Below, piece after piece: positions 39,104 to 47,628 of a stretch of DNA of 64,000 nucleotides; positions within the stretch are counted from its first letter, which is position 1; the number at the start of each line of letters is the position of its first letter. Source of the DNA: Pseudomonadota bacterium (GTDB taxonomy: Bacteria; Pseudomonadota; Gammaproteobacteria; Burkholderiales; Burkholderiaceae_C). The position numbers and the translations under genes were made by a program. The stretch is from NCBI GenBank assembly GCA_031119395.1, contig JAVHYA010000005.1, positions 32,032-96,031 on the forward strand. Reading direction: 5' to 3'. The notes beneath the pieces were generated by a model. That model was given only the letters and a program-made list of their open reading frames with translations. It had not been told where the DNA came from and made no database searches.

Positions 39104-40264
39104 TTATCCGACGATGGCCTTGGCCAGGATGTCCTTCTGCACCTCGGTCGTGCCCCCGTAGATGGACGCCGCCCGCGAGTAGAAATAGCGCGGCGTGATC
39201 GGACCGTGCGTGATTTCGTCGGGGCGGCGGCGCTCCAGGCCGCCCGGGCCGGCGATGCGTGCAAGGAGCGCATTGATCTCCTGCTGCAGCTCGGTGCCCT
39301 TGAGCTTGAGCACCGACGCGAAGGCCGGCAGGCGCTTCTGCTCGCTGTCGGTGAGCAGGAAGCGCCAATTGGTGATCTCCAGCGCGCGCGTCTCGGCCTC
39401 GAGCATCGCCATGTCTGCGCGCAGCTTGGGGTCGTCCAGCAGCGGCTTTCCGGCCTGGGTGTAGCGCCCCGCGAGCTCGCGCGCGTAGTCGAGGCGCTCG
39501 CGGCACAGACCGACGTTGGCGATGCCCGTGCGTTCGTTCGACAGCAGGAACTTGGCGCAATCCCAGCCCTTGTTCTCCTGGCCGACGAGATTGGTTGCGG
39601 GCACGCGCACGTCGTCGAAGAAGACTTCGTTGAGGTGGTGCTCTCCGTCGATGGAATGGATGGGCCGGATCGTGATGCCGGGCGTGCGCAGGTCGATCAG
39701 CAGGAAGGAGATGCCTTCCTGCTTGCGCGCTTCGGGATCGGTACGCACGAGGGCGAACACCCAGTCGGCCAGATGCGCGGTGGTGGTCCAGATCTTCTGG
39801 CCGTTGACGATGTAGTGATCGCCCTCGCGGCGCGCCGCGGTGCGCAGCGACGCGAGGTCGGAGCCGGATCCGGGCTCCGAGAAGCCCTGGCAGAACCAGA
39901 TGTCGAGATTGGCCAGTCGCGGCAGGAAGTGGTCGCACTGCGCGGGTGTGCCGAACTTCATCAGCACCGGGCCGAGCATGCCGACGTTGAACACCTGCGG
40001 CAGCGGGGCAGGTGCGCGGTAGGTTTCGTCGAGCAGGATCAGGCGTTCCGTCGGGCCGAGGTCGGCGCCGCCGTAGCGCTTGGGCCAGTGCGGCGCCGCC
40101 CAGCCACGCTCGTTGAGGATGCGCTGCCAGGTCACGGTGTCCTGCTTGCGCGGTGGGTGGCCGGCGCGCAGGCGTTCGCGGATTTCTGCAGGGAGTTTGT
40201 CGCGAATGAAGGTGCGCACCTCGTCACGGAAGGCACGCTGTTCGGGGGTGAGGTCCAGGTCCAT
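39104..40264 (-). CDS. Acyl-CoA dehydrogenase, probable large/alpha subunit of a heteromeric ACAD
   Basis: A 386-residue ACAD. CQGFSEPGSGSDLASLRT near 129-146 is the FAD-binding loop and KIWTTTAHLADW the next strand. The C-terminus is SIYGGTTEVQKDILAKAIVG, where YGGT replaces the YEGT holding the usual base, as in PimC-type large subunits. With the following gene it probably makes an alpha2beta2 enzyme. First gene of the long leftward unit ending at 31147. The ATG is 8 bases from a TAAGAT -10, without a ribosome site. Confidence 0.85.
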   Translation of the reverse strand: MDLDLTPEQRAFRDEVRTFIRDKLPAEIRERLRAGHPPRKQDTVTWQRILNERGWAAPHWPKRYGGADLGPTERLILLDETYRAPAPLPQVFNVGMLGPVLMKFGTPAQCDHFLPRLANLDIWFCQGFSEPGSGSDLASLRTAARREGDHYIVNGQKIWTTTAHLADWVFALVRTDPEARKQEGISFLLIDLRTPGITIRPIHSIDGEHHLNEVFFDDVRVPATNLVGQENKGWDCAKFLLSNERTGIANVGLCRERLDYARELAGRYTQAGKPLLDDPKLRADMAMLEAETRALEITNWRFLLTDSEQKRLPAFASVLKLKGTELQQEINALLARIAGPGGLERRRPDEITHGPITPRYFYSRAASIYGGTTEVQKDILAKAIVG

Positions 40265-40272
40265 GGCGAATC

Positions 40273-40301
40273 ATCTTATGGTTCAACCAATGAATATGCA
40301 A
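40273..40301 (-). promoter_or_regulatory. Leftward promoter of the ACAD-ligase operon
   Basis: Leftward TTGCAT (40301-40296), 17-base spacer, TAAGAT (40278-40273), then 8 bases to the ATG. Operator site 6 fills the spacer. Hexamers are only moderate matches. Confidence 0.45.
40278..40291. promoter_or_regulatory. GntR/FadR-type operator, site 6 (ATGGTTCAACCAAT)
   Basis: A perfect dyad in the 65-base gap between the leftward ACAD operon and the rightward gntR gene, placed to control both, so the regulator is probably autoregulated. Spacer TCA. Confidence 0.8.
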
Positions 40302-40329
40302 TACTGCGGAACCCTTCCAAAGGATCTTC

Positions 40330-41079
40330 ATGACCAACGAATCGCTCTTCCAACCTGTGCGCACCCGGCGCGGCTTCGAGGCCGTGTGCGACCGCATTCG
40401 CGAACAGTTGATGAGCGGCGAGCTCAAGCCGGGCGACCAGCTGCCGGGTGAACGCGAACTGGCCGAGCGTTTCGGCATCGGGCGCGCGGCAGCACGCGAC
40501 GCATTGCGCAGCCTGGAGGTCTCGGGCGTCGTGGAGGCGCGCAAGGGCATCCAGGGCGGCTTCTTCATCAGGAGCGGCGGCAGCGGCGGCCTGGCGCAGA
40601 CGGTGCAGGACATGGTGTCCCTGGCGCAGGCGTCGCTGGAGAACGTGATGGAGGCGCGGACCGAGATCATCTGCGTGGCGATCCGCCTCGCCTGCCCGCG
40701 CGCCACGGACGAGGAGTTCGACGTGATCCAGCGCGACATCGATCTGCATGCCGATCTGTTCCGCCTGGGGCGGGCGTCGCGCAACACGCAGTCGGTGATC
40801 GAGTTCTACCGGCTCATCGCCCAGGCGACGCACAACCCGCTGGTGCTGATGATGGTGGATGCGCTGTCGGAGGTGTACCGGGGCATGCTCGCCACCGTGG
40901 ACCCGCGGCCCAACAAGGACATCATGGTGGTGCGCCAGCGCGTGCTCGACCTGATGCGCGAGCGCAATGCCCAGGCGGCTTCCGACGCCATGGCAGAGCA
41001 CTTGCGGCGGGTGACGGAATACCTCATCAGCGAACGCGACAAGAAACCCAAGCGGTCCTCGGCGCGATCGGCCAAATAG
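40330..41079 (+). CDS. FadR-subfamily GntR regulator 1
   Basis: A 249-residue transcription factor with an N-terminal winged helix-turn-helix (15-80) and a C-terminal helical FCD domain. PGDQLPGERELAERFGIGRAAARDALRSLE shows Arg42, Arg52 and Arg56 at the positions that, in E. coli FadR, contact the GGT of the operator. The FCD metal histidines look incomplete by eye (IEFYRLIAQATHN has Tyr for the first His), so an acyl-CoA or acid effector bound without metal is possible. AAAGGAT precedes the ATG. Candidate regulator of sites 1-7; operator 6 lies in its promoter region. Confidence 0.9.
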   Translation: MTNESLFQPVRTRRGFEAVCDRIREQLMSGELKPGDQLPGERELAERFGIGRAAARDALRSLEVSGVVEARKGIQGGFFIRSGGSGGLAQTVQDMVSLAQASLENVMEARTEIICVAIRLACPRATDEEFDVIQRDIDLHADLFRLGRASRNTQSVIEFYRLIAQATHNPLVLMMVDALSEVYRGMLATVDPRPNKDIMVVRQRVLDLMRERNAQAASDAMAEHLRRVTEYLISERDKKPKRSSARSAK

Positions 41080-41082
41080 CGC

Positions 41083-42075
41083 TCAGCCGGTGACGAGCAC
41101 CACCTTGCCCGTGGTGCCGCGCGAGGTGATGCTGCGCATGGCGTCCACGGCGCGTCGCAGTGGGTAGCTGCCCGAGACGAGCGGGCGCACGCTGCCCTGC
41201 CCGTAGTAGTCCAGCACCTGCTGCAGGTTGGCGCGCGCATCGGGCCAGCTGCCGTCGCGCCACACGTCGTAGCGCACGCCCAGGATGTCGAAGCCCTTGA
41301 CCAGCGGGTAGTTCACCTTGATGTCGGGGATGCGGCCAGAAGTGAAGCCAATCACGAGGTAGCGCCCGTCGAAGGCCATGCAGCGCACCGCCTCGTCGAA
41401 GGCATCGCCTCCCACCGGGTCGTAGGCCACGTCCACGCCGCGGCCCCCGGTGAGCGCCTTGACCTCGTCGCGCCAGCCGGGCCGTGTGTAGTCGATGGCG
41501 TGGTCGGCGCCGTGCTCGAGACACAGGGCGCGCTTCTCGGGCGTGCTGGCAGCGGCGATCACGCGTGCGCCCATCGCCTTGCCGAGCTGCACCGTGGCAA
41601 GGCCGACACCGCCGGCCGCGCCCAGCACCAGAAGCCATTCTCCGGGGGCGAGGCGGCCGCGTTGCTTGAGTGCGTAGAGCGTGGTGCCGTACACGACCGG
41701 CGTCGCCGCCGCTTCCTCGAAGCGCATGGCGGGGGGCAGCCCGAACACGCGCGCCGCGTCGAGCACGATCTGCTCGGCAAAGCCGCCGCCGCGTGCGTCG
41801 GACACGCCCATCACCCGGTCGCCGGCCTTGACCGACCGGACCTCGGCGCCGACCGCCTCGACCACGCCGCCCGTCTCGCTGCCCGGCACCCAGGGCAGCG
41901 GCGGCTTGATCTGGTGCAGGCCTTCGACCTTCAGCGAATCGGGGAAATTGACACCCGCGGCATGCACCCGGACACGCACCTCGTGGGGCAGCAACGGGCG
42001 GGCGGGAATCTCGGCGTAGTCGAGTTGGTCGACGGATCCGAAGTTGCGGCAGACGATCGCTTTCATCACCGACAT
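41083..42075 (-). CDS. Zinc-free MDR, NADPH:quinone oxidoreductase-like (MDR 2)
   Basis: A 330-residue MDR. LGAAGGVGLATVQLGKAMGARVIAAASTPEKR near 151-182 is the nucleotide site and AYDPVGGDAFDEAVRCMAF follows. No zinc cysteines. Reduces quinones or conjugated double bonds. Homologous to MDR 1 at 19459. Two starts are possible, 42075 (MSVMKAIV) and 42066 (MKAIV); most relatives begin at MKAIV. It is convergent with the gntR gene, 3 bases apart, and divergent from the EthD gene across operator 7. Confidence 0.87.
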   Translation of the reverse strand: MSVMKAIVCRNFGSVDQLDYAEIPARPLLPHEVRVRVHAAGVNFPDSLKVEGLHQIKPPLPWVPGSETGGVVEAVGAEVRSVKAGDRVMGVSDARGGGFAEQIVLDAARVFGLPPAMRFEEAAATPVVYGTTLYALKQRGRLAPGEWLLVLGAAGGVGLATVQLGKAMGARVIAAASTPEKRALCLEHGADHAIDYTRPGWRDEVKALTGGRGVDVAYDPVGGDAFDEAVRCMAFDGRYLVIGFTSGRIPDIKVNYPLVKGFDILGVRYDVWRDGSWPDARANLQQVLDYYGQGSVRPLVSGSYPLRRAVDAMRSITSRGTTGKVVLVTG

Positions 42076-42103
42076 TGTGATGTAAATGGTAGAACCATAC
42101 AAT
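42075..42103 (+). promoter_or_regulatory. Rightward promoter of the EthD-flavoprotein operon
   Basis: TTGTGA (42075-42080), 17 bases, TACAAT (42098-42103). Operator site 7 (42085-42098) fills the spacer. Start of transcription would be near 42110, 20 bases before the ATG. Confidence 0.5.
42085..42098. promoter_or_regulatory. GntR/FadR-type operator, site 7 (AATGGTAGAACCAT)
   Basis: Same 14 bases as site 5. It lies between divergent MDR 2 and the EthD gene, inside the rightward promoter. Reverse spacer TCT, western class. Confidence 0.8.
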
Positions 42104-42129
42104 GGTGAGGCCACATCGGAGCGCCGGTC

Positions 42130-42801
42130 ATGTCGACTCACATTCTTTGCCTCGCCGGCGACGCCGCTGTGCGCGCCGCCTTGCCTCTCCTGCCGGGTGC
42201 GCAGGTGCACGTCTACCGCGTGCTGCGGCACATTCCGACCGATTCGGTGACCGAGGACCAGGCGCGACGGCCGATCGTGCCGGACGCCGAGCGCATCCAC
42301 ACCGTCGTCGAATGCAGTTTTGCCGATCCGGCCGCGCAGGCCCGGGCTCAGGCCGGCGAGCAATGGCGTGCTTTCACGGCCGCAGTCGAGGAGTCGGGCG
42401 AGCGCCTGTATGCGTTCGACGTCTTCTCCAACGTTCCGATTGCGCCGGTGCAGGGCGCGGCCGAAGGCGGCTTCCGCCGCTGGATGCTGCTGCGCCGTGC
42501 GGCGGCCGATCCCGAGGCCTTCCGCGATGCCTGGTTCGGGCGGCATGCCGACCTGGTGAAACAACTGCCGGGGGTGGATGGGTATGTCCAGCACCTGGTG
42601 ACGGCACGCTTCGGCGCGGACGGCCGGCCCGCGGATGAAGACAGCCTGCGGGTCGACGGCATCGCCGAGGTCTGCTTCGCCGACGAGCGCGCGATGCTGG
42701 AGTCCTATGCAACCGATGCGCGCTTGCCGCTTCGGGACGATGGCCGTGCGCTGCTGGCCGGCATCGTCACGCTGCTCGTGCACGGAACTCCCGCGTCATG
42801 A
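42130..42801 (+). CDS. EthD-like dimeric alpha+beta-barrel protein
   Basis: A 223-residue protein built of two ferredoxin-like halves. FRRWMLLRRAAADPEAFRDAWFGRHADLVKQLPGVDGYVQHLV near 120-162 is the EthD pattern (a W-x5-H helix followed by a strand). EthD proteins were named from ether-degradation clusters and some cyclise or dehydrate aromatic intermediates; a direct function here is unknown. The N-terminal half looks like a diverged repeat. It overlaps the KstD-like gene by 4 bases. Confidence 0.7.
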   Translation: MSTHILCLAGDAAVRAALPLLPGAQVHVYRVLRHIPTDSVTEDQARRPIVPDAERIHTVVECSFADPAAQARAQAGEQWRAFTAAVEESGERLYAFDVFSNVPIAPVQGAAEGGFRRWMLLRRAAADPEAFRDAWFGRHADLVKQLPGVDGYVQHLVTARFGADGRPADEDSLRVDGIAEVCFADERAMLESYATDARLPLRDDGRALLAGIVTLLVHGTPAS

Positions 42802-44549
42802 GTGAGCAACTGGACGAAGTGGACGTGGTGGTTGTCGGCAGTGGTGCCGGTGGCTTGGCCGCAGCCGTGGCTGCAAAGAAGCTCGGGCTGGAGGTGCTGG
42901 TCGTCGAGAAGGAGCCCTACTACGGCGGCACCACGGCGCGGTCCGGCGGTGTGCTGTGGATTCCGAACAACCCGATCTCCACCTTCAGGCCGGAGCCGGA
43001 TTCGCCGGAGGACGCGCGCACGTACCTGCGTCACGAGTGCGGATCGCACTACGACGCCGCACGCATCGAGGCCTTCCTGGCGCACGGCCCGCGCATGGTG
43101 GACTTCTTCGTGCGCCACACCGACGTGCACCTGGTTCCGCTGCCCGACTACCCGGACTACCACGCCGAGAGCCCGGGCGGCCGCACGGCGGGGCGCTCGA
43201 TCATGGCGGCACCGATGGACGGCCGGGAGTTGGGCGATCGCGTCCGGCAGCTGCGTCCGCCGCTGCGCGAGATCACGTTCGTCGGGATGATGTTCAACTC
43301 CAGCGCGGAGATCTCGCACTTCTTCAACGTGACCCGTTCGCTGCACTCGGCTGCGTACGTGGCCCGGCGCCTGCTCACGCATGCGAAGGAGATGCTGGTG
43401 CATGGCCGCGCGATGCGGCTCACCAATGGCAACGCGCTCGTGGCCCGTCTGGCGAAGAGCGCGTTTGCGCTGGACGTCCCGCTGTGGCTGCAATCGCCCG
43501 CCGTCGCGTTGCTTCGTGACGGCGAGCGCGTCAGCGGCGTGATGGTGGGCCGCCGCGACGGACAGCCGGTGCGGGTGCGTGCGCGCCGTGGCGTCGTGCT
43601 CGCGGCCGGCGGTTTTCCGCAAGACGTGGCGCGCCGTGCCGAGTTGTTCCCGCACGCGCCCACCGGCCACGAGCATCATTCCCCCGCACCGCCTGGCAAC
43701 ACCGGCGATGGCTTGCGGCTGGCCGAATCGGTCGGCGGACAGGTCGCGACGGACCTGCCGAATGCAGGGGCGTGGATTCCGGTTTCGCGGGTGCCGCACG
43801 GCAATGGCAGCACGGGCGTGTTCCCGCACCTCATCGATCGCTACAAGCCGGGCGTGATCGCGGTCAACCGCCGTGGCCAGCGCTTCGTCAACGAGGCCGA
43901 CTCGTACCATGACGTGGGCGTACAGATGCAAAAGGCCTGCGCGGACAAGGCCGAGGTCCAGGCGTGGCTGATTGCGGATCACCGCACCATCCGCCGGTAT
44001 GGGCTGGGCTTCGTGAAGCCTTTCCCGCTGCCGCTTGGAGGGCATCTGCGCTCGGGATATCTGATTCGCGGCGCCACGCTGGCCGAACTGGCTGCAAAGG
44101 CGGGCATCGATCCCGCGCAGTTGCGCGAGACGGTGGACACCTACAACGCCGGTGCCGTCGACGGCAAGGACCTGCAATTCCGCCGCGGCTGGCGGGTCTA
44201 CAACCGTTTCCTCGGCGACCGCACGCGCGAGCCCAATCCTTGCGTGGCGCCAGTCGTGCAGGGACCGTTCTATGCCGTGAAGATCGTGATGGGCGACCTT
44301 GGCACCTTCGCCGGCATCCGCACCGACATGCATGCGCGGGTGCTCGACGGTCAGGGCCGGCCGATCGAGGGCCTGTTCGCCGCGGGCAACGACAGCGCGA
44401 GCGTGATGGGCGGCGGCTACCCCGGCGGCGGCATCACACTCGGTCCCGCGATGACCTTCGGCTTCGTCGCCGCCGAATTCATGGCGGGACGCGCCAGCGC
44501 ATCGACCGCAGCGGCGCCGGCCGAGGCTGCGGTGCTCAGTCCATCGTGA
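42798..44549 (+). CDS. KstD-like FAD-dependent dehydrogenase (fumarate reductase/3-ketosteroid delta-1-dehydrogenase family)
   Basis: A 583-residue flavoprotein. GSGAGG at 14-19 binds the FAD ADP part, YYGGTTARSGGVLWIP near 41-56 is the flavin loop found in 3-ketosteroid dehydrogenases, and AAGGFPQD plus NDSASVMGGGYPGGGITLGPAMTFGFVAAEFM near the end close the site. The family introduces or removes a C=C bond next to a ketone in steroids and cyclohexanone-like rings. Together with the enone reductase at 9817 it suggests a cyclic ketone intermediate. Its last 14 bases overlap receptor 5. Confidence 0.85.
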   Translation: MSEQLDEVDVVVVGSGAGGLAAAVAAKKLGLEVLVVEKEPYYGGTTARSGGVLWIPNNPISTFRPEPDSPEDARTYLRHECGSHYDAARIEAFLAHGPRMVDFFVRHTDVHLVPLPDYPDYHAESPGGRTAGRSIMAAPMDGRELGDRVRQLRPPLREITFVGMMFNSSAEISHFFNVTRSLHSAAYVARRLLTHAKEMLVHGRAMRLTNGNALVARLAKSAFALDVPLWLQSPAVALLRDGERVSGVMVGRRDGQPVRVRARRGVVLAAGGFPQDVARRAELFPHAPTGHEHHSPAPPGNTGDGLRLAESVGGQVATDLPNAGAWIPVSRVPHGNGSTGVFPHLIDRYKPGVIAVNRRGQRFVNEADSYHDVGVQMQKACADKAEVQAWLIADHRTIRRYGLGFVKPFPLPLGGHLRSGYLIRGATLAELAAKAGIDPAQLRETVDTYNAGAVDGKDLQFRRGWRVYNRFLGDRTREPNPCVAPVVQGPFYAVKIVMGDLGTFAGIRTDMHARVLDGQGRPIEGLFAAGNDSASVMGGGYPGGGITLGPAMTFGFVAAEFMAGRASASTAAAPAEAAVLSPS

Positions 44550-45504
44550 TGTTGTTGTCCTTCACCACCTTGGCCCACAGGGCGTGGTCGGACATGATGA
44601 TGTCGCCCAGCGCCTTCGTGCCGCTCTTCGGGACCACGTAGACCTCGCGGAACTTCTGCTGGATGTCCGGCTGCGCGAGCACCCTGGCGATCGCGTCGGC
44701 CATCTTCGAGATCACTTGCGGGGGTGTGCCGGTGCGCGCGACAAGGCCGAACCAGGTCTGCGTGTCGTAGCCTGGAACCACTTCCGAAATGCTGGGCACA
44801 TCGGGCAGCAGCGGACTGCGCTGGGCGGTCGACACGCCCAGGATGCGCATCTTCCCGTCCCGGACGAACCCGGCGGTCACGGACGACGGCGTCGAGAGCA
44901 TGTACTTCGTCTGCCCGGCCAGCAGCGCCTGGGCGGACGGCCCCGCGCCGGGGTAGGGCACCATCACCATCTTGTGGATGCCGGCTGCATCGTGGAAGGC
45001 TTCCATGGCAAGCTGGCCGACGCCGCCGAGTGCGGCGGCGCCCCACTCGAGCGAGCCCGGGTTGGCACGAGCCTGCTGCACGAACTTCGCCAGCGTGTCG
45101 GGCATCGATGGATTCGTCATCAGCACCATCGGCGAGGTGCCGAGCAGCGTGACCGGTACGAAGTCCTTCACCGCATCGTAGCTGGGCTTGCGCTGCACGA
45201 GCGGGACCGTCACGAGGCCGCTGCCGTGCAGGAGGAAGGTGTAGCCGTCGGCCGGCTGCTGTGCGACATACTGCGAGGCGATCGCGCCGCCGGCGCCGGG
45301 CTTGTATTCGATCACCACGGGTTGGCCGAGCATCTTCTGCAGGGGCTCCTGGATGTAGCGGCCGAGCACGTCGTTGGTGCCGCCCGCAGCGGCGGGCACG
45401 ATGAATTTGAGCGGGCGATCGGGCCAGCGGTCCTGGGCCAGTGCGGGGGCGCTTGCGGCCATGGCGGCGAGCAGGGCGCCCGCGATGAGGGTTCGGCGAT
45501 ACAT
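44536..45504 (-). CDS. Bug/TctC-type periplasmic receptor 5
   Basis: A 322-residue receptor, signal MYRRTLIAGALLAAMAASAPALAQ. WPDRPLKFIVPAAAGGTND in the ligand loop and QPADGYT are family marks. It ends AKVVKDNNITMD. AAGGAGA precedes its ATG. Stand-alone gene, divergent from the 99-residue protein gene across operator 8. Confidence 0.9.
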   Translation of the reverse strand: MYRRTLIAGALLAAMAASAPALAQDRWPDRPLKFIVPAAAGGTNDVLGRYIQEPLQKMLGQPVVIEYKPGAGGAIASQYVAQQPADGYTFLLHGSGLVTVPLVQRKPSYDAVKDFVPVTLLGTSPMVLMTNPSMPDTLAKFVQQARANPGSLEWGAAALGGVGQLAMEAFHDAAGIHKMVMVPYPGAGPSAQALLAGQTKYMLSTPSSVTAGFVRDGKMRILGVSTAQRSPLLPDVPSISEVVPGYDTQTWFGLVARTGTPPQVISKMADAIARVLAQPDIQQKFREVYVVPKSGTKALGDIIMSDHALWAKVVKDNNITMD

Positions 45505-45557
45505 GTCTCTTGTCTCCTTGTGGCGCAGGATGATCGTTCGAATTGGCCTAAATGTCT

Positions 45558-45571
45558 ATCGGTCTTACCAA
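45558..45571. promoter_or_regulatory. GntR/FadR-type operator, site 8 (ATCGGTCTTACCAA)
   Basis: GGTCTTACC core with weaker flanks, between receptor 5 and the rightward racemase operon. It overlaps the -35 of the promoter at 45565. First site of the eastern class (GGTC half). Confidence 0.65.
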
Positions 45572-45593
45572 AAGACCAGGGCAGGCGTATGAT
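45565..45593 (+). promoter_or_regulatory. Promoter of the racemase operon
   Basis: TTACCA (45565-45570), 17 bases, TATGAT (45588-45593), then 8 bases to the ATG at 45602. The -35 is part of operator 8. The message would be leaderless or nearly so. Confidence 0.5.
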
Positions 45594-45601
45594 CCTCCCC
45601 G

Positions 45602-45901
45602 ATGAATACGACCCCAGCCACCCGCACCGTGGCCGAGCGCCAGTTTGATGTCGAGGACGCGCGCGGCCGGACCTACCGCGTCACCCGCTACGTGTGGGAG
45701 GAAGAGCGCGACGGCGCCTGGGTCGAGCTGTGGGACATGCTGCTCACCGCGACCGGCGGCCTCCTGGACGCGCTGCCCGGCGGCGGCTATCGCGTGGACG
45801 GCACGGGCACTTTCGTGCGCGAAGTGCCGGGCAGCACCCGCACCCGCGCGTCGCGGCAGATGGAGACCATCGTGCCGGCCGGCGCCACCGGGGTGCATTG
45901 A
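45602..45901 (+). CDS. Small protein of unknown function (99 residues)
   Basis: I do not recognise the family. It is short, acidic in its N-terminal half and rich in aromatic residues (TYRVTRYVWEEERDGAWVELWDMLL near 24-48), with no signal, no membrane segment and no cysteine. The composition and codon use fit a real gene, and its stop overlaps the racemase start by one base, so it is co-expressed. It may be a small partner or a hotdog/cystatin-like binding protein, which is only a guess. Confidence 0.6.
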   Translation: MNTTPATRTVAERQFDVEDARGRTYRVTRYVWEEERDGAWVELWDMLLTATGGLLDALPGGGYRVDGTGTFVREVPGSTRTRASRQMETIVPAGATGVH

Positions 45902-47049
45902 TGGCGGCCGCGCGACAGGGTCCGCTGGCAGGCTTGCGGGTCGTGGAAATGGCGGGCCTCGCGCCCGGCCCCTTCGCCGCCATGATGCTGGCCGACATGG
46001 GCGCCGAGGTGCTGCGCATCGATCGGCCCCACCCGGCCGCCCGTCCCATGCCGCAGCAGTACTGGTTCACCGATCGCAACCGGCGCTCGATCGCGCTGAA
46101 CCTCAAGACCCAGGAGGGGGCGAGCCTGGCGCGCCGGCTGATCGGCGAAGCGGATGCGCTGATCGAAGGCTTTCGCCCCGGCGTGATGGAGCGGCTGGGG
46201 CTGGGCCCCGACGAATGCCTGGCACTCAATCCGCGCCTGGTCTACGGCCGCATGACCGGATGGGGGCAGGAGGGCCCGCTCGCGCAAGCGCCGGGCCATG
46301 ACATCAACTACATCGCACTGGCCGGCGTGCTCGGTGCCATCGGCCCTGCCGATGGCCCGCCCGTCCTGCCGCTCAACCTCGCGGGTGACTTCGGCGGCGG
46401 GGGCATGTACCTCGCCTTCGGCATCGCCTGCGGACTGATCGAAGCCGCGCGATCGGGCAAGGGGCAGGTCGTCGATGCCGCGATGGTCGATGGTGCCGCT
46501 TCGCTGATGACCTACTTCTACGGCTACATGGCCGGCGGCAAGTGGCCGGGCCGCGGGCGCTCCACCCTCGGCGGCGCCGCGCCGCACTACGGTGTGTACG
46601 AGACGAAGGACGGCAAGTACGTCTCCGTCGGGTCGGCCGAGCCCAAGTTCTACGCGGAACTGTTGCGCCTCACCGGCCTGGATCGCGACCCGCTGCCGGA
46701 CCGCGCGGATCCTGCGAACTGGCCCGAGTTGCGCGAGCGCTTGGCCGCCATCTTCCGGGCCCGCACGCGCGACGAGTGGAGCGCGCTGCTCGAATCGGCC
46801 GAAGTCTGCTATGCGCCCGTGCTGGATCTGCGCGAGGCGGCGGCGCATCCGCACAACGTGGCGCGCCGAACCTTCATCGAGATCGATGGCCACGTGCAGC
46901 CCGCGCCCGCTCCACGCTTCTCGCGCACGCCCAGCGCGACGCCGGAGGCCGGCGTCGCGCCAGGGGTGGACGCCGCGGCTGCGCTGCAGGGATGGGGCCT
47001 GCCGTCGGAAGAGCTCGATGCGCTCGTCGCGCGCGGCGTGATTGCCTGA
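45901..47049 (+). CDS. Alpha-methylacyl-CoA racemase-like CaiB/BaiF protein
   Basis: A 382-residue family III fold protein. PGHDINYIALAGVLG near 131-145 gives His133, and LNLAGDFGGG near 158-167 gives Asp163; these equal the His126 and Asp156 pair of mycobacterial alpha-methylacyl-CoA racemase, at the same spacing. It should interconvert 2R- and 2S-methylacyl-CoA, a step needed before beta-oxidation of methyl-branched isoprenoid or steroid side chains. Transferases of this fold lack the GHDINY motif. Good evidence that the substrate chain carries an alpha-methyl branch. Confidence 0.88.
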   Translation: MAAARQGPLAGLRVVEMAGLAPGPFAAMMLADMGAEVLRIDRPHPAARPMPQQYWFTDRNRRSIALNLKTQEGASLARRLIGEADALIEGFRPGVMERLGLGPDECLALNPRLVYGRMTGWGQEGPLAQAPGHDINYIALAGVLGAIGPADGPPVLPLNLAGDFGGGGMYLAFGIACGLIEAARSGKGQVVDAAMVDGAASLMTYFYGYMAGGKWPGRGRSTLGGAAPHYGVYETKDGKYVSVGSAEPKFYAELLRLTGLDRDPLPDRADPANWPELRERLAAIFRARTRDEWSALLESAEVCYAPVLDLREAAAHPHNVARRTFIEIDGHVQPAPAPRFSRTPSATPEAGVAPGVDAAAALQGWGLPSEELDALVARGVIA

Positions 47050-47057
47050 GGCGCGCC

Positions 47058-47576
47058 TCAGTCCGTGTCGAGCCAATCAGGCGTTGCTTGACGTTGGCCC
47101 TTCAGCGCCGGCGCCTGTGAGGCATCGACGGGGTCGATGCGCAGCCGGGTGAGACGCAGGAAGCTGATCTTCCATTCGCCGTCCACCTCGCGGTACTCCT
47201 CTTCGTAGTGGCCATAGCCCCGAAACCCGCGGCTGCCCGGCGCCTCCTTCACGGTGCTGCCGTCGGTCCAGTCGACGTAGTCCTCCATCGCCCAGATCAC
47301 CCGCGCATGGGCGGGGCCCAGCAAGCGGATCTCCGGCATGTGGCAGTGATGCACGGAGATCGTGTTCCCGAGCCGCGTCGACACGCCCTGCACGAATGTC
47401 GCCACGTCCGCGCCGGCGGGCGCCGAGCCGAGTCCCTCGAAGCGGCAGTCGGGCATAAACAGCGAGGCGAGGCGCGACCACTGCTTGGTATCGATGTATC
47501 GGCAATAGCGCGCCTTGGTCTGCGCAATGGCCTGCGCGGCCATCAGGCTTGCAAGCGACGGATCGGTCTCTGGCAT
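47058..47576 (-). CDS. SnoaL/NTF2-like protein 1
   Basis: A 172-residue cone-fold protein. AIAQTKARYCRYIDTKQWSRLASLFMPDCRFEG near 16-48 is the SnoaL helix-turn opening with Tyr/Asp and Asp at the pocket, and the strand set HHCHMPEI-WAMEDYVDW follows. Members are cyclases, isomerases or ring-hydroxylase-type beta subunits, or have no known activity. Start ATG at 47576 selected because the frame further upstream runs through operator 9 and the opposite promoter. Confidence 0.75.
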   Translation of the reverse strand: MPETDPSLASLMAAQAIAQTKARYCRYIDTKQWSRLASLFMPDCRFEGLGSAPAGADVATFVQGVSTRLGNTISVHHCHMPEIRLLGPAHARVIWAMEDYVDWTDGSTVKEAPGSRGFRGYGHYEEEYREVDGEWKISFLRLTRLRIDPVDASQAPALKGQRQATPDWLDTD

Positions 47577-47598
47577 GCGTGTTCCTTCGGGGATTGCA

Positions 47599-47628
47599 TT
47601 GACGCATTCGGAATTGCCTAAGTATAAT
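47599..47628 (+). promoter_or_regulatory. Strong sigma-70 promoter of CoA-transferase 2
   Basis: TTGACG (47599-47604), 18 bases, TATAAT (47623-47628). Best promoter in the window. Operator 9 begins in the last bases of the -10, so repressor binding would block it. The start would be near 47635, leaving a 27-base leader. Confidence 0.8.

Noticed and set aside
45901-47049. Plain CoA-transferase
   Set aside because: GHDINY and the later Asp at the 30-residue spacing are racemase residues.
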